Source of the DNA: Sporosarcina sp. NCCP-2716
GTDB lineage: Bacteria; Bacillota; Bacilli; Bacillales_A; Planococcaceae
Reading direction: 5' to 3'
DNA length: 64,000 bases
NCBI RefSeq assembly: GCF_023707985.1
Contig: NZ_BRCF01000003.1
Location: 186,001 to 250,000, forward strand
Part shown: positions 8,407 through 18,922 of the stretch, in pieces
Layout: the number at the start of each line of letters is the position of its first letter
How positions within the stretch are numbered: the first letter of the stretch is position 1
Translations under genes and position numbers: made by a program
The notes under the pieces: model-generated
Database searches by the model: none
Told to the model about the DNA's origin: nothing
What the model saw: only the letters and a program-made list of their open reading frames with translations

Positions 8407-9567
8407 TTACAGCCCCTTCTGCGCATAGTCGCGTTTCAGTTCGCCAGCAATGATATTACGCTGGATTTCGGATGTGCCTTCGTAAATCTTGGTGATCCGG
8501 GCGTCGCGGTAGTAGCGTTCGATCGGATAGTCCTTCATGTAGCCGATGCCGCCGTGAATCTGGAGGGCGAGATCGGCGACGCTGTTATACACTTCTGATG
8601 CGTACAGTTTCGCGATCGCCGCTTCCTTCACGACACGCATCTTCTGATCGGACATCCAGGCGACACGGTAGGTCAGCGAGCGCAGCACTTCGATCTGCAT
8701 GCTGATGTCCGCGAGCATATGCTGGACCGCCTGCATGTCGACGATTTTCTGGCCGAACTGCTCTCGTTCGTGCGCGTAGTCGAGCGAGTGCTCGAGCAGC
8801 CGTACACATGACCCTAGATTGCGTGCCGCGAGCCCCGCCCGTCCGTTCGCGAGGATCTTCAGGGCATTGACGTAACCATTCCCCTCTTCGCCGAGGACGT
8901 TTTCCGTCGGGACTTCCATATTGTCGAAGAAAAGTTCAGCGGAATGCGATCCTCTCAAGCCCATCTTCCGTTCGACGGCCCCGACCGTGAAGCCCGGCGT
9001 ATCCTTTTCGACGATGAATGACGTAATGCCGCGCGCGCCTTTTTCCCGGTCCGTCACCGCCATGACGGTGAATACATGGGCATCGACCGCGTTCGTTATA
9101 TAATGCTTCGAACCGTTCAGCACGTAGCGGTCGCCGTGCCTGACCGCTGTCGTCTTCAAATTCGCAGCATTCGAGCCCGCACTCGGCTCGGTCAGCGCAA
9201 ACGCCCCGATCCATTCTCCTGTCGCCATCTTCGGCAAATATTTCTCCTTCTGTTCCTCGGTGCCGAGGTCGACGATGCCGACCGAGCCGATGCCTGTATG
9301 GGCACCGATCAGCGTCGTATAGCCGTTATGGGTCTTTCCGAGTTCTTCGTAGATCGCACATTTGCCGACCATGTCGAGACCGAGACCGCCATATTGCTCG
9401 GGGATGCCGAGCCCGAACAGCCCCATATCTTTCGACAGGCTGACGATCCTGTCGGGGATCCGGTCGTCCTCCTCGATGTCCATAGCAGAAGGTTCGACTT
9501 GTTCCCGCACGAATTTCCGTACACTCTCCCGAAGGAATTGGATATCATCTGTAAAATTGAAGTCCAT
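8407..9567 (-). CDS. Acyl-CoA dehydrogenase (short/medium-chain type)
   Basis: 386 residues from the ATG at 9567 (AGGAG eight bases upstream; an in-frame GTG lies at 9573). It carries the FAD/substrate signatures [19 protein letters not shown] and YITNA, the C-terminal [23 protein letters not shown], and the catalytic glutamate in [13 protein letters not shown] near residue 370. It introduces the 2,3-double bond in acyl-CoA, passing electrons to ETF. It resembles butyryl-CoA or MmgC-type enzymes. A glutaryl-CoA role is possible given the cluster, but I see no residue that proves it. Confidence 0.92.
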   Translation of the reverse strand: MDFNFTDDIQFLRESVRKFVREQVEPSAMDIEEDDRIPDRIVSLSKDMGLFGLGIPEQYGGLGLDMVGKCAIYEELGKTHNGYTTLIGAHTGIGSVGIVDLGTEEQKEKYLPKMATGEWIGAFALTEPSAGSNAANLKTTAVRHGDRYVLNGSKHYITNAVDAHVFTVMAVTDREKGARGITSFIVEKDTPGFTVGAVERKMGLRGSHSAELFFDNMEVPTENVLGEEGNGYVNALKILANGRAGLAARNLGSCVRLLEHSLDYAHEREQFGQKIVDMQAVQHMLADISMQIEVLRSLTYRVAWMSDQKMRVVKEAAIAKLYASEVYNSVADLALQIHGGIGYMKDYPIERYYRDARITKIYEGTSEIQRNIIAGELKRDYAQKGL

Positions 9568-9581
9568 GACCACGTCTCCTT

Positions 9582-10388
9582 TTACCGATTGTTGAATTCC
9601 GCTGCCCGCTTTTCGATGAAAGCAAGCGTGCCTTCTTTTTTATCGTCCGTCCCGAAAGCGACTGCCTGGGACAGTTTTTCGATCCATTGGGCGGTCCCGC
9701 TGTCGATGTCGAATCCTTTGTGCACGGCGGCTTTCGCCAGCTGCACGGCGACCGGGCCCTTTTTCAGGACGGCGGAGGAAATCTGACCAAGTGTTTCATC
9801 GAGTCCATCTTCATCCGTCAAATATGTGACGAGGCCGATCCGCTCCGCTTCTTTGCCATTGATGAGCCTGCCCGTCAAAATCATATCAAGCGCCTGCCCT
9901 TTTCCGATGATCCTCGAAAGACGCTGCGTGCCGCCTGCCCCCGGGATGATCCCTAAATTCAGTTCAGGCAGGCCGAACACCGCCTGTTCCGTCGCCGCGC
10001 GGATGTCGCAGGCGAGTGCCAATTCGCAGCCGCCGCCGAGCGCATAGCCTTCCACCGCGGCCACCGTCACTTTTGAGGAGTTTTCAATCAGGGAATACAG
10101 CCCCTGCATGCCGGGCGCAAGCGCCGCAAGCGCCTCCCGGTCGTGCAGCTGCCGGATGTCGGCGCCGGAAGCGAATGAACGGCCGCCCGCTCCACGGAAG
10201 ATGATGACACGCACTTCGCCGTCCTGTTCAGCCAGTTGTACCGCTTCGCCGATTTCCCGGAGCATATCAGCATCGAGCGCGTTCCGTTTTTCCGGCCGGT
10301 TCAATGTGATCCGCATCACGCCCTGTCCGTTCACGGCGGTAATATTTTTGAAATCCGAAATGACGGTCCCTCCCTTACGAGTAATCAT
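9582..10388 (-). CDS. Enoyl-CoA hydratase/isomerase family protein (crotonase)
   Basis: 268 residues. The oxyanion-hole segment [11 protein letters not shown] and the core [44 protein letters not shown] contain both catalytic glutamates of true hydratases (GGCELAL and GLPELNLG). It hydrates enoyl-CoA to 3-hydroxyacyl-CoA, fitting between the acyl-CoA dehydrogenase and 3-hydroxyacyl-CoA dehydrogenase encoded on either side. The ATG at 10388 overlaps the end of the preceding gene by 14 bases and has AGAGGG five bases upstream. No better internal start is visible, although a GGGAGGG lies further in. Confidence 0.92.
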   Translation of the reverse strand: MITRKGGTVISDFKNITAVNGQGVMRITLNRPEKRNALDADMLREIGEAVQLAEQDGEVRVIIFRGAGGRSFASGADIRQLHDREALAALAPGMQGLYSLIENSSKVTVAAVEGYALGGGCELALACDIRAATEQAVFGLPELNLGIIPGAGGTQRLSRIIGKGQALDMILTGRLINGKEAERIGLVTYLTDEDGLDETLGQISSAVLKKGPVAVQLAKAAVHKGFDIDSGTAQWIEKLSQAVAFGTDDKKEGTLAFIEKRAAEFNNR

Positions 10389-11220
10389 AGAACCCTCTTC
10401 CGCTCTTCCTGCCGAGCCGTCCTGCTTTTACGTACTTCATGAGCAGCGGACACGGCCGGTATTTCTCGCCGAGCGTCTTGTGCAAATACTCCATATTGCG
10501 AAGCCTTGTGTCGAGACCGACCAAATCCGCGAGCTCCAAGGGACCCATCGGATGGTTGAGTCCGAGCTTCATCGCCCGGTCGATGTCTTCGGCAGACGCG
10601 ACCCCTTCCATCAGCAGGTTCATCGCCTCGTTGCCGATGAGGCAGTTCATGCGTGACGTCACAAAGCCCGGGAATTCATTCACCTCGATCGGCTGTTTCC
10701 CGAGTGACTTGGCAATATCCTTCACGGCGGCTACTGTTTCGTCTGATGTTTCCAATCCACGGACAATCTCGACCAGCTTCATCTTATGGACAGGGTTGAA
10801 AAAGTGCATGGCCAAAATTTTATCCGGCCGGGACGTCTGTGCGCCGATTTCTGTCGGACTCATCGTGGACGTATTCGTCGCGAGGATTGTCTCCGGTCTG
10901 CAAATACGGTCGAGCTGGCGGAAGACGCCGATTTTCAGCTCGATATCCTCGAGCACCGCTTCGATGACGAGGTCGGCTCCGGAAGCCGCATCGCTCAAAT
11001 CAGCTTCATGCGTCAAATTACGTTTTGCAGTTTCATAGGAATCGGCATCCAGGAACCCGCCCTGGACGCTTTTGTCAAGCAGCAGCTCTATAGCTCCGCG
11101 TGCATTCTGCAACACCGCTTCATGCACATCATTCAAGACGACCCGGTATCCGGCCACGGCGCATGCATACGCAATCCCCTTCCCCATGACACCTGAGCCG
11201 ACGACAGTGATCTGTTTCAC
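10375..11220 (-). CDS. 3-hydroxyacyl-CoA (3-hydroxybutyryl-CoA) dehydrogenase
   Basis: 281 residues. The N-terminal dinucleotide fold [20 protein letters not shown], the catalytic His region [16 protein letters not shown], and the C-terminal domain [19 protein letters not shown] and [19 protein letters not shown] are diagnostic of the Hbd/PaaH/MmgB family. It oxidises 3-hydroxybutyryl-CoA to acetoacetyl-CoA with NAD(P). It overlaps both the CoA-transferase B gene upstream (ATGA-type, 11217-11220) and the hydratase gene downstream, so it sits in the middle of a translationally coupled block. Confidence 0.93.
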   Translation of the reverse strand: MKQITVVGSGVMGKGIAYACAVAGYRVVLNDVHEAVLQNARGAIELLLDKSVQGGFLDADSYETAKRNLTHEADLSDAASGADLVIEAVLEDIELKIGVFRQLDRICRPETILATNTSTMSPTEIGAQTSRPDKILAMHFFNPVHKMKLVEIVRGLETSDETVAAVKDIAKSLGKQPIEVNEFPGFVTSRMNCLIGNEAMNLLMEGVASAEDIDRAMKLGLNHPMGPLELADLVGLDTRLRNMEYLHKTLGEKYRPCPLLMKYVKAGRLGRKSGRGFYDYS

Positions 11221-11894
11221 TCCGCAGCCTCCTCTTGTTTGTCCGGTTCTCTCAATCCGACCTGGAACGGCGCTCCGGTGATCTCCTGCAATTCATCGAG
11301 AGGAAGATCGGATAATTGTTCGACGAGGTACATCGAGCCTTCTTCAAACCGGAATACTGCATGCTCCGTCACGACTAGATCCGCTTTCCGGATGCCGCTC
11401 GTCGGATAGGTCAGTTCCTCCACCAGTTTCGGTTCTCCGTGTTTCGATGAATGCAGCGTCGCGACGATGATTTTGTTGGCTCCGGCGACGAGATCCATCG
11501 CGCCTCCGACACCGAGGATCGTCGCACCAGGCACTGCCCAGTTCGCAATCTCGCCTGTCCGGTCGACCTGCAGCGCACCGAGCACCGCCACATCGATGTG
11601 ACCGCCGCGGATCATCGCGAACGAAGCCGAGCTGTCGAACAGCGAAGCGCCGGTCTCCATCGTGATCGGATCCTTGCTTGCGCTGATCAGGTCCATGTTC
11701 ACCTGTCCGGGCGGCGGGGTCGGACCCATGCCGAGCAGCCCGTTTTCCGACTGCAGCACGAGTTGTTTATCATCCAGGTAATCCGGGATGAGGGTCGGGA
11801 TCCCTACGCCGAGATTGACGGTCTGTCCGCTTTCGAGCTCCTGGACGATCCGTTTTGCGATCGTGATGCGTCTATTCTCGTTCAACGAACACAC
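11217..11894 (-). CDS. scoB: 3-oxoacid CoA-transferase subunit B
   Basis: 225 residues. Contains [14 protein letters not shown], the catalytic glutamate in [39 protein letters not shown] and [10 protein letters not shown], as in ScoB/AtoA/PcaJ. With subunit A it moves CoA between succinyl-CoA or acetyl-CoA and acetoacetate or another short acid. The start is a GTG at 11894 inside the end of scoA, with AAGGCAGG upstream. The 23-base overlap with scoA is usual for this pair. Confidence 0.92.
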   Translation of the reverse strand: MCSLNENRRITIAKRIVQELESGQTVNLGVGIPTLIPDYLDDKQLVLQSENGLLGMGPTPPPGQVNMDLISASKDPITMETGASLFDSSASFAMIRGGHIDVAVLGALQVDRTGEIANWAVPGATILGVGGAMDLVAGANKIIVATLHSSKHGEPKLVEELTYPTSGIRKADLVVTEHAVFRFEEGSMYLVEQLSDLPLDELQEITGAPFQVGLREPDKQEEAAE

Positions 11895-12558
11895 CTGCCT
11901 TTTTCACGTAGCGGCTCAGGACGACATAATCGACGTAGACGTGCGGCGTGACGATGTGTGCCGGAGCAAGCTCCCCTGTCCCGACGATTTCATCCACCTC
12001 GGCGATGACGACTTTGCCGGCGGTTGCCATGACAGGATTGAAGTTGCGCCCGGTATGATCGTAGACGAGATTGCCGAGCCGGTCCGCTTTGTGGGCTTTG
12101 ATAAGCGAGACGTCGGCTTTGATCGCTTTTTCGAACAAGTACCGCTCCCCGTCGATCTCCCGTTCCTCTTTCCCATCAGCGAGTTTCGTGCCGGCCGCAG
12201 TCTTCGTATAAAATCCACCGATGCCCGCACCGCCGCAGCGGACAGCTTCCGCGAGCGTCCCCTGAGGCACCAGCTCGATCTCCAGTTCCCCGTCGGCCCA
12301 TGCCTTGACGGCGTCGCGGTTCGTCGTGAAATACGAACCGACCGCTTTTTTCAGTTTCTTGCCTTCCAGCAGGATGCCGAGACCTTTCCCGGGCTCTCCT
12401 AAGTTATTGCTGACGACCGTCAACCCGGTCAGGGACGAAGCCGCCAGCCCATCGATCAGTGTCAGCGGCGTTCCGGACATACCGAATCCTCCGACGAGCA
12501 CCGTATCGCCGTTTTTGATGAATTTCACAAACTCATAGGCGTCCAGCAGTTTCTGCAA
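11872..12558 (-). CDS. scoA: 3-oxoacid CoA-transferase subunit A
   Basis: 228 residues from a TTG at 12558, chosen because AGGAGGGGG sits seven bases before it and family members begin about here. An ATG 36 bases upstream would add 12 residues and has no such site. The family motif NGDTVLVGGFGMSGTPLTLIDGL is at residues 17-38, with NNLGEPGKGLGILLEGKKLKK and FNPVMATAGKVVIAEVDEIV later. It forms the CoA-transferase with scoB. The segment just upstream also separates the ABC transporter genes from the beta-oxidation block. Confidence 0.92.
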   Translation of the reverse strand: MQKLLDAYEFVKFIKNGDTVLVGGFGMSGTPLTLIDGLAASSLTGLTVVSNNLGEPGKGLGILLEGKKLKKAVGSYFTTNRDAVKAWADGELEIELVPQGTLAEAVRCGGAGIGGFYTKTAAGTKLADGKEEREIDGERYLFEKAIKADVSLIKAHKADRLGNLVYDHTGRNFNPVMATAGKVVIAEVDEIVGTGELAPAHIVTPHVYVDYVVLSRYVKKAGVFVERE

Positions 12559-12602
12559 ATGGCCCCCTCCTTCCATACTTCCAGTTCCAGACACTCAGTA
12601 AC

Positions 12603-13352
12603 TCACTTCGTGGATGACAGGAACCGCTTCGTTCTCTCATGCTGGGGATGATCGAAGACCTGTTCAGGTTTCCCCTGCTCGACGATCACTCCGCCATCCA
12701 TGAAGATCACCCGGTCTGCCACATCCTTCGCGAAGCCCATTTCATGGGTGACGATAATCATCGTCATCCCTTCGAGTGCAAGCTCTTTGATCACCTGGAG
12801 GACTTCGCGGACAAGTTCAGGGTCAAGGGCAGAGGTCGGTTCGTCGTAAAGCATGACAGTAGGATCCAGCGATAATGCTCTCGCGATCGCCACGCGCTGC
12901 TGCTGTCCGCCCGACAACTGCGCAGGATAATGGTCTTTGCGATCACCGAGCCCGACTTTCTCCAGCAGGGATCCGGCTGCTTCCCGTGCCTCGGCAGCCG
13001 GAAGGTTCCTGATCGTCAGCGGACCTTCCATCACGTTCTCCAGCGCCGTCTTATGCGGAAAGAGGTTGAATGATTGAAAGACGAAACCGGTTTTCTTCCG
13101 CATTTCCCGTATTTCCTTTTTCTGCTCACGCGTCACCCTGCCATTTATGCGGATGACGTGCGGCCCGATCCGGATGTCCCCTTCGTCAGGGGTCTCGAGG
13201 TTCGTCAGGCAGCGGAGGAATGTCGATTTCCCAGAACCGCTCGGCCCCATGATGACGACCACTTCGCTTTTTTCCACGTCGAGATCGATGCCGCACAATA
13301 CCGGGCTGCTGCCGAACTGCTTCCTTACATTTTTGACTTCAACGATTTTCAT
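12603..13352 (-). CDS. Amino-acid ABC transporter ATP-binding protein
   Basis: 249 residues with Walker [11 protein letters not shown]-loop, signature [15 protein letters not shown], Walker [13 protein letters not shown] and the switch histidine in [17 protein letters not shown]. The HEMGFA sequence and length are those of the polar amino-acid uptake family (GlnQ/TcyC type). It lies 36 bases downstream of the permease gene, and the substrate-binding protein is encoded just beyond the lysine-6-dehydrogenase-like gene, so all three transporter parts are present. Confidence 0.93.
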   Translation of the reverse strand: MKIVEVKNVRKQFGSSPVLCGIDLDVEKSEVVVIMGPSGSGKSTFLRCLTNLETPDEGDIRIGPHVIRINGRVTREQKKEIREMRKKTGFVFQSFNLFPHKTALENVMEGPLTIRNLPAAEAREAAGSLLEKVGLGDRKDHYPAQLSGGQQQRVAIARALSLDPTVMLYDEPTSALDPELVREVLQVIKELALEGMTMIIVTHEMGFAKDVADRVIFMDGGVIVEQGKPEQVFDHPQHERTKRFLSSTK

Positions 13353-13388
13353 TGGGAAACACCGCCTTCCTAAGTTTTGAAGTAGGTG

Positions 13389-14045
13389 CTACTGGGCCAG
13401 GTGTTTGGACGAATGCCGCTCGAAACGGTCCAGCAGCTGGGTGAAACAAGTGATAAGGATCCAATAGATGGCTGCGGCAATCAGATAGATGGTCAGCGGC
13501 TCGAACGTCTTAGCGATGATCAGGCTGGACATCTGCAGCAATTCCGTGACGGTGATCACCGAGACGAGTGAAGTGTCTTTTATCAATACGATGAATGAGT
13601 TGGACAGTGTCGGGATTGCGATCCGCAAGCTTTGCGGCAGGATGATCCGGCGCATCGCCTGCCCGTACGTCATCCCCATCGAGATCGCTGCTTCCGTCTG
13701 CCCTTTGTCGACCGCGAGGATGGATGCCCGGAACGATTCGGACAAGTAGGCACCTGCATTCAGACTCAGCGCCATGATCCCTGAAGAAATCGGATCGAGG
13801 GAGATGCCGATCTGCGGCAGTCCGTAGTAGATGACGAATATTTGCACGAGCAGCGGTGTCCCCCGTATGACGGAAATATAGACGCTTGCAATCTGATGCA
13901 GCACCGGCAGCCTGCCGATGCGTATCAGCGCTGTGAAAAACCCGATCACAAGCGCGATGATGACGGAGATGCAGCTTAAAAAGAGCGTCATGGCTGAAGC
14001 TTTCAGCAGTGCAGGAACAGAGTCGATGATCATTGTGAATTCCAC
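13389..14045 (-). CDS. Amino-acid ABC transporter permease
   Basis: 218 residues, a full-length His/Gln-type permease with about five membrane segments and the EAA loop EAAISMGMTYGQAMRRIILPQSLRIAIP that docks the ATPase. VIRGTPLLVQIFVIYYGLPQ and LNAGAYLSESFRASI are standard family sequences. The start is a GTG at 14045, with GGGAG seven bases upstream. A single permease gene suggests a homodimeric channel. Confidence 0.93.
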   Translation of the reverse strand: MEFTMIIDSVPALLKASAMTLFLSCISVIIALVIGFFTALIRIGRLPVLHQIASVYISVIRGTPLLVQIFVIYYGLPQIGISLDPISSGIMALSLNAGAYLSESFRASILAVDKGQTEAAISMGMTYGQAMRRIILPQSLRIAIPTLSNSFIVLIKDTSLVSVITVTELLQMSSLIIAKTFEPLTIYLIAAAIYWILITCFTQLLDRFERHSSKHLAQ

Positions 14046-14104
14046 GAGCTCACTCCCTTTCCATCAGGATCAGCAAATTGTACACAACGAAATTCGGATT
14101 ATAT

Positions 14105-15265
14105 TCAGCTGTCGCATTCGGTAGTTGCTGTGTAATTGATGGCAATGCCGAGCTCTCGCAGCTCTTCGAGAAACGGATCGAACCGTTCGCCGGTGATGAG
14201 CGTCTCGATCGGCACGACGCCGGCTGTATCGATCTTTCTCTCCGCAAGCCATTTTGCGGCGAGCGCCGCAGGCAATGCAGTCGTTTTCGCCATCGAAGTG
14301 ATGTTCCGGCGATGGTCGTACAGGTCGACCATTTCCCATGTATGCGTCTGCCTGAGTCCGTCCTTCATTCCGGTCACTTCGACTCTGACGACGGTAATAT
14401 CCTCGGCTGTTCCGCCTTTCAGCTGCGGCTCGAGGATCGCCCCGGCCAGCTGGCGCGGTATAACGGTATCCCCGTTGACACTGACAGGCAGATCATCCAG
14501 GAAGCCGAGCTCACTTAAGACCTTCATCTTGGCCCAGTGTCCCGGATAGCGGACAGTTTTTTCGGTCAAGTTCTTCACTTTGTCCTTCAATGTATACGCA
14601 GTGCTGTGTGAGTCCGTCAAAACGGCCTCACAAGCGCCGACAGGGGAAGGAAATGTTATCGTCTCAAGTTCCGAGAGTGCCGGAAACTCAACGATTTCAT
14701 GGTCCCTTACAGCGACAGCCGGTTTGGTATAAAGGCCTAAAACGCTCTCCAGACGGAACACGACCTGATACCAGAGCGGCGGAAGCGGCTTTTCCGGCAG
14801 TCCGCCGCAGATCATGACGGCATGTTCCGCTTCATCGAGCAGCTCGATCCCCCGGGCGGCCAGGAAGTTGGTAAGTCCAGGAGCGACCCCGCAGCCGGGA
14901 ATAAGCGTCACGCCTGCCGCTTCGGCATCGGAGTGGAGTTCCGCTTTCCCCTTGAAATCCGACCCGACCAAATCCACTAGATGACACCGCGCTGCGATGG
15001 CAGCTTCCATGGCTGTTGCGGTGAGTGAGTGAGGCAGGCATCCTACTGCCACATCCGCCCCCTCGAGAACCGATCTTATGTCCTCTGCCGTAGAAAACAC
15101 TGCAGTTCTTCCGCTCACTTTTGAATTTCCCGCCTTATCCAGGCAGCGTTCTATCATCTCCTGACTAATATCTACCGCTGTCACAGACGTGATGCATTCG
15201 AAATCAGCCAATTCTTTAACAACCGCTGTGCCAATCATGCCAGCACCTAAAACGACAGCCCGCAT
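14105..15265 (-). CDS. Saccharopine dehydrogenase family protein, lysine-6-dehydrogenase-like
   Basis: 386 residues from the ATG at 15265, which has GGGAGAG before it. N-terminal NAD-binding fold MRAVVLGAGMIGTAVVKEL, then GADVAVGCLPHSLTATAMEAAI, HLVDLVGSDF and IPGCGVAPGLTNFLAARG, a core I associate with L-lysine 6-dehydrogenases, followed by the long C-terminal saccharopine-dehydrogenase-type domain. Such enzymes oxidatively deaminate lysine's 6-amino group to give piperideine-6-carboxylate. The gene is embedded inside an amino-acid ABC transporter operon (binding protein upstream, permease downstream), which supports an amino-acid substrate. The substrate itself is inferred; opine or other dehydrogenase roles remain possible. 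Confidence 0.78.
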   Translation of the reverse strand: MRAVVLGAGMIGTAVVKELADFECITSVTAVDISQEMIERCLDKAGNSKVSGRTAVFSTAEDIRSVLEGADVAVGCLPHSLTATAMEAAIAARCHLVDLVGSDFKGKAELHSDAEAAGVTLIPGCGVAPGLTNFLAARGIELLDEAEHAVMICGGLPEKPLPPLWYQVVFRLESVLGLYTKPAVAVRDHEIVEFPALSELETITFPSPVGACEAVLTDSHSTAYTLKDKVKNLTEKTVRYPGHWAKMKVLSELGFLDDLPVSVNGDTVIPRQLAGAILEPQLKGGTAEDITVVRVEVTGMKDGLRQTHTWEMVDLYDHRRNITSMAKTTALPAALAAKWLAERKIDTAGVVPIETLITGERFDPFLEELRELGIAINYTATTECDS

Positions 15266-15345
15266 ACCGTTCTCTCCCATCCGGGGTATAGAGTGAGTGA
15301 CCCGGAGCACCCAGTGCTTTCTGAACGGGATGCCCAGGTCCCTTG

Positions 15346-16170
15346 TTAAAATTCAAGCGGATCCGCACCGAACCATTTTTTATAGATTTCCTTGTACGTA
15401 CCGTCTTCCTTCATATCTGCCAGCGCGTCATTCACTTGTTTCACGAAGTCTTCATTGCCTTTGTTGACCGCCATGCCAATATTGTCTTTGTTCAGAATGT
15501 CGCTGGCGATCTTGATGGGCAGATCATTTTCCTTGATGTTGTAATTCATCAGCAGCTGGTCGTTGATGATCACGTCGAGCCGTTTGTTCGTCAGGTCCTG
15601 GATGTAGTCGCTCACGGCCTTGTAAAGTTTGACGTCCGCCCCTTCGACGGTGTTGGCCACTTCTTCGAAGGTCGTACCGCCGCCCACGCCGACTTTCTTC
15701 CCTTTGATGTCTGCGAGCTCGCGGATGTCATCGGTCTCTTTCCGTGTGATGAGAACCGAACCTGTCACGACATAGGGATCCGTGAAGTCAACGCTTTTCT
15801 TGCGCTCTTCGGTGACGGTCATCTGGCCGATGATGATGTCGAACTTATCCGCCTTCAGACCGCCGATCAGGCCATCCCATTTCGTTGCGATGAATTCCGC
15901 TTCTACGCCGAGCCTTTTCGCGATCTCATTTGAGATATCGACGTCGAATCCGTGGAATTGGTCCTTCTCATCCAGGAAGTTGAACGGCGGATACGTGCCT
16001 TCGAAGGCGACGCGCAGCTTTTTCGATTTCTGTACACGTTCTGCAACACCGGCTTTGGCGGACTCCCCGCCGCCAGCTGATGATGTTCCGTCTTTGCTCT
16101 TCCCGCCGCATCCGACCAATAGGACAGCAGCAGCGGCGGCTATCAATGAAAACCTCAGCAATCTTTTCAA
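15346..16170 (-). CDS. Amino-acid ABC transporter substrate-binding lipoprotein
   Basis: 274 residues. An N-terminal lipoprotein signal ends in a VLLVGCGG lipobox (Cys about residue 21), so the mature protein is tethered outside the membrane. The rest is a family 3 solute-binding protein: LRVAFEGTYPPFNFLDEKDQFHGFDVDISNEIAKRLG, then WDGLIGGLKADKFDIIIGQMTVTEERKKSVDFTDPYV and KVGVGGGTTFEEV. The start is TTG at 16170, with GGGAGGG six bases away. It delivers an amino acid to the permease and ATPase encoded downstream. Confidence 0.92.
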   Translation of the reverse strand: MKRLLRFSLIAAAAAVLLVGCGGKSKDGTSSAGGGESAKAGVAERVQKSKKLRVAFEGTYPPFNFLDEKDQFHGFDVDISNEIAKRLGVEAEFIATKWDGLIGGLKADKFDIIIGQMTVTEERKKSVDFTDPYVVTGSVLITRKETDDIRELADIKGKKVGVGGGTTFEEVANTVEGADVKLYKAVSDYIQDLTNKRLDVIINDQLLMNYNIKENDLPIKIASDILNKDNIGMAVNKGNEDFVKQVNDALADMKEDGTYKEIYKKWFGADPLEF

Positions 16171-16185
16171 TGGAATCCCTCCCTG

Positions 16186-17670
16186 TCAGTCTGTTTTCGG
16201 CAGCGGATCTTCGGTTGTCGCTGTACTCGCATCTGCGTCTTTCTCGGGTTTATCCGGGAACAGCAGACTGAAGACGATACCGAATGCCGCGGCGATGAAG
16301 AATGTCGTGAACCGCGATGTTGCGATGGCATCGAGCGGTGTGGAAATCCAGATGACCGTGCTGACGAAGCCGGAGACGATTGTCGCGATCACGCCGATTC
16401 CGGAGTACCGCTTCCAGATGAACGTCAGGATCACAGCCGGCGACAGCGTACAGCCGACGCCCGCCCACGCCCAGCTCACAACGAGGAAGACGAGCGACTT
16501 GGACGTCAGCGCGATCACGAGTCCGACAATCCCTGCGCCGACGATCGCGAGACGGGAGATCATGACGAGTTTCTTTTCTGTCAGATTAAGGCCCATCGCT
16601 CTCCGGATGATGTCTTCACTGACCGAACTCGTGATGACGAGGAGCTGCGAATCCGCCGTCGAAATGATCGCAGCCAGTATCCCTGCAAGCAGGATGCCGG
16701 CAATCCAAGGCGGCATGAGGTCGAGGATCATGAACGGCAGGATCATTTCGACATCAGCAAACACCTGCCCCTGATAGAGTGTGAGTGCTGTGATCCCGAT
16801 CATGAAAGCGCCGCTGTAGGCGAGCACTGTCCAGCCGATCGCGACGAAGCTTCCTTGTTTCGCTTCCTTTTTACTGCGCAGTGCCATGAAGCGGGCACTG
16901 AGCTGCGGCTGACCTCCGAGGAACCCGAAGAACCAGGCGAAGTTGTTGAACAGCAGCAGTCCGAGTGCAAATCCGATGGCGCCGCCCGTCCATGAATCCA
17001 TGGAAGGACCGGCCGCAGTCAGTGCCGCACTGATAGACAGATCGGCCGCTGAAATGTGCACGAGTGCCACAATCGGAAGGACAACTAGTGTGATGAGCAT
17101 CATGATCGCCTGGATCATATCCGTCCAGACGACTGTCACGAACCCGCCGACGTAGGCAAGGATGACAACGACGAGCACGCTCATCACCGCACCGATATGC
17201 GTCGGAATGTTGAAGACTGCGAACAGCGTCTTCCCGGCTCCTGCAATCTGGGCGCCGAAGTAGAACATCATGAAGCTGAAAATGAGAATGGTAGAAAGCC
17301 AGAGGATCGGTTTGCCGTGGCGGCCGAAACGTGCTGCCAAGTAACCGGGAAGTGTGAGGGCGCCTGTAGCTTCGGCCTCACTCATGAACTTCTTCGCGAG
17401 GAACAGCCAGGAAAAGACGATACCGGATGCGATACCGACTGCCACCCATACGCCGGACAGACCGGTCGCAAAGACAAAGCCGGTGTAACCGAGCAGGAGC
17501 CAGGCAGATTCCCCGGTCGCCCGTTCGGAAAACGCGAGCGCCCAGCCCGGAAGCTGCTTGCCGCCGAGCAGGAAATCGGCGTGGCTTTTGGAACGGCGGC
17601 TGACAAGATAGCCGACAACGAGCATGATCACGAGATACAGGACGAATTCCACCATGATAACCGTATGCAT
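16186..17670 (-). CDS. Sodium:solute symporter, PutP-like
   Basis: 494 residues, about 13 membrane segments. SHADFLLGGKQLPGWALAFSERATGESAWLLLGYTG and the GLSGVWVAVGIASG region resemble the proline/pantothenate symporters (SSS family). The ATG at 17670 has AAGGAG nine bases upstream; an ATG at 17679 touches the ribosome site and is unlikely. It is flanked by an ABC transporter binding protein and an FAD amino-acid oxidase, so the cluster has two independent uptake routes. Proline, another imino acid or a related amine is the plausible cargo. Confidence 0.87.
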   Translation of the reverse strand: MHTVIMVEFVLYLVIMLVVGYLVSRRSKSHADFLLGGKQLPGWALAFSERATGESAWLLLGYTGFVFATGLSGVWVAVGIASGIVFSWLFLAKKFMSEAEATGALTLPGYLAARFGRHGKPILWLSTILIFSFMMFYFGAQIAGAGKTLFAVFNIPTHIGAVMSVLVVVILAYVGGFVTVVWTDMIQAIMMLITLVVLPIVALVHISAADLSISAALTAAGPSMDSWTGGAIGFALGLLLFNNFAWFFGFLGGQPQLSARFMALRSKKEAKQGSFVAIGWTVLAYSGAFMIGITALTLYQGQVFADVEMILPFMILDLMPPWIAGILLAGILAAIISTADSQLLVITSSVSEDIIRRAMGLNLTEKKLVMISRLAIVGAGIVGLVIALTSKSLVFLVVSWAWAGVGCTLSPAVILTFIWKRYSGIGVIATIVSGFVSTVIWISTPLDAIATSRFTTFFIAAAFGIVFSLLFPDKPEKDADASTATTEDPLPKTD

Positions 17671-17718
17671 TTCACTCATCTCCTTCAGTGATCTGATTTG
17701 GTGATGCTCTTACTTCCG

Positions 17719-18879
17719 TTACACGATAGCGTCTTCCAGGACTAAATCATTGTCTGCAAACCGGCTGACACGCAGCGGCGACAAGTCGAGCGTTTCGTAT
17801 TTCCCTTTATAGATCAGCTCCGCAAGTCCGAGCCCGACGCCCGGTGCCTGCTGCATCCCGTGTCCGCTGAAACCGATGGCGACATAGTAACCGCCGCGGA
17901 GCGGATGTTCGCCGATGATGGCGTTCTGGTCCGCGGTATTGTGGTCGTACAGACCTGCCCAGCCGGTCTCCAGTTTCAGCTGTTCGAAGTTCGGCACGCG
18001 GTGTGCGAGGGTCGGCCAGAGGTCCTCGAACGCTGACCGCTTCCAGCTGAAATCGATGCCCGGCTTCACATCATCCGAGAAACCGGCGACCACTTTCTCC
18101 ATTTCATGGCGGAAGTACACGCCGGTCGGATCGATTGTAAGCGGTAACATCTTCTCAAGTTTCTTTGCCGTATCGAAGACATACATCTGCCGTTTCAGCG
18201 GGACGACCGGCAGCGGAACACCGAGCTGTTCGCTTAACGCAGCTCCCCAAGCCCCTGCGCAGTTCACGACGACAGGTGCTGCGTGAACTGAGCCGTCCGC
18301 GAGCTGAACCCCCGTCATCCGGCCGCTTTCCGACAGCAGCTGCACCACTTCGGCGGTCTCGTACACGACACCGAGCCTCTGCGCCTGCCTGCGGTATCCC
18401 TGCATGACCGAATACGGATCGAGGTAGCCGTCCTCCTTGCAGAACAGGCCGCCCGCGAGATCCCCTGTTTCGAGTTCCGGTATGAGTCCCTTCAACTCGC
18501 TTTGCGAAAGGAGTTCCGACGGCACACCGAGCGATTGCTGCAGAGCGAGCTGTTTTTCGTACGCCGGCATCATCCGTTCCGTCGCAAGGAACAGATAGCC
18601 GGGCTGTTTGAAGTCGATCTCCGCTTTCTCTCCATCAAGCGCCATATCTTCTGCGAAAGTTTTATAGATGCCGAGACTATAGCGGCTCAAGGTGATATTG
18701 ACTGCCGTCGAGTACAGCTGGCGGAATCCGCCGGCACTCCTGGCAGTCGATGAATACTCGTACGTCGGGTCTTTTTCGAACACGGTGATCGAGCCGTTGA
18801 AGCCGAGCTTGCGCAGCGAGTAGGCTGTGCTCGATCCCATGACCCCTCCGCCGACGATGATAATGTCTGATTTATTCAC
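17719..18879 (-). CDS. FAD-dependent amino-acid oxidoreductase (DadA/sarcosine-oxidase family)
   Basis: 386 residues. The FAD-binding start is DIIIVGGGVMGSSTAYSLRKLG, with STARSAGGFRQLYST shortly after. The C-terminal region DHNTADQNAIIGEHPLRGGYYVAIGFSGHGMQQAPGVGLGLAEL closes the flavin site. The GTG at 18879 has AAAGGAG eight bases upstream. Family members oxidise secondary or D-amino acids (sarcosine, glycine, pipecolate, D-amino acids). Position next to an ornithine-cyclodeaminase-like imine reductase and a PutP-like symporter favours a cyclic or N-substituted amino acid, which is inference. Confidence 0.87.
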   Translation of the reverse strand: MNKSDIIIVGGGVMGSSTAYSLRKLGFNGSITVFEKDPTYEYSSTARSAGGFRQLYSTAVNITLSRYSLGIYKTFAEDMALDGEKAEIDFKQPGYLFLATERMMPAYEKQLALQQSLGVPSELLSQSELKGLIPELETGDLAGGLFCKEDGYLDPYSVMQGYRRQAQRLGVVYETAEVVQLLSESGRMTGVQLADGSVHAAPVVVNCAGAWGAALSEQLGVPLPVVPLKRQMYVFDTAKKLEKMLPLTIDPTGVYFRHEMEKVVAGFSDDVKPGIDFSWKRSAFEDLWPTLAHRVPNFEQLKLETGWAGLYDHNTADQNAIIGEHPLRGGYYVAIGFSGHGMQQAPGVGLGLAELIYKGKYETLDLSPLRVSRFADNDLVLEDAIV

Positions 18880-18922
18880 AGGCGGTTCTCCTTTCCGAGT
18901 TGACGGCTGCGGTTCAATAATT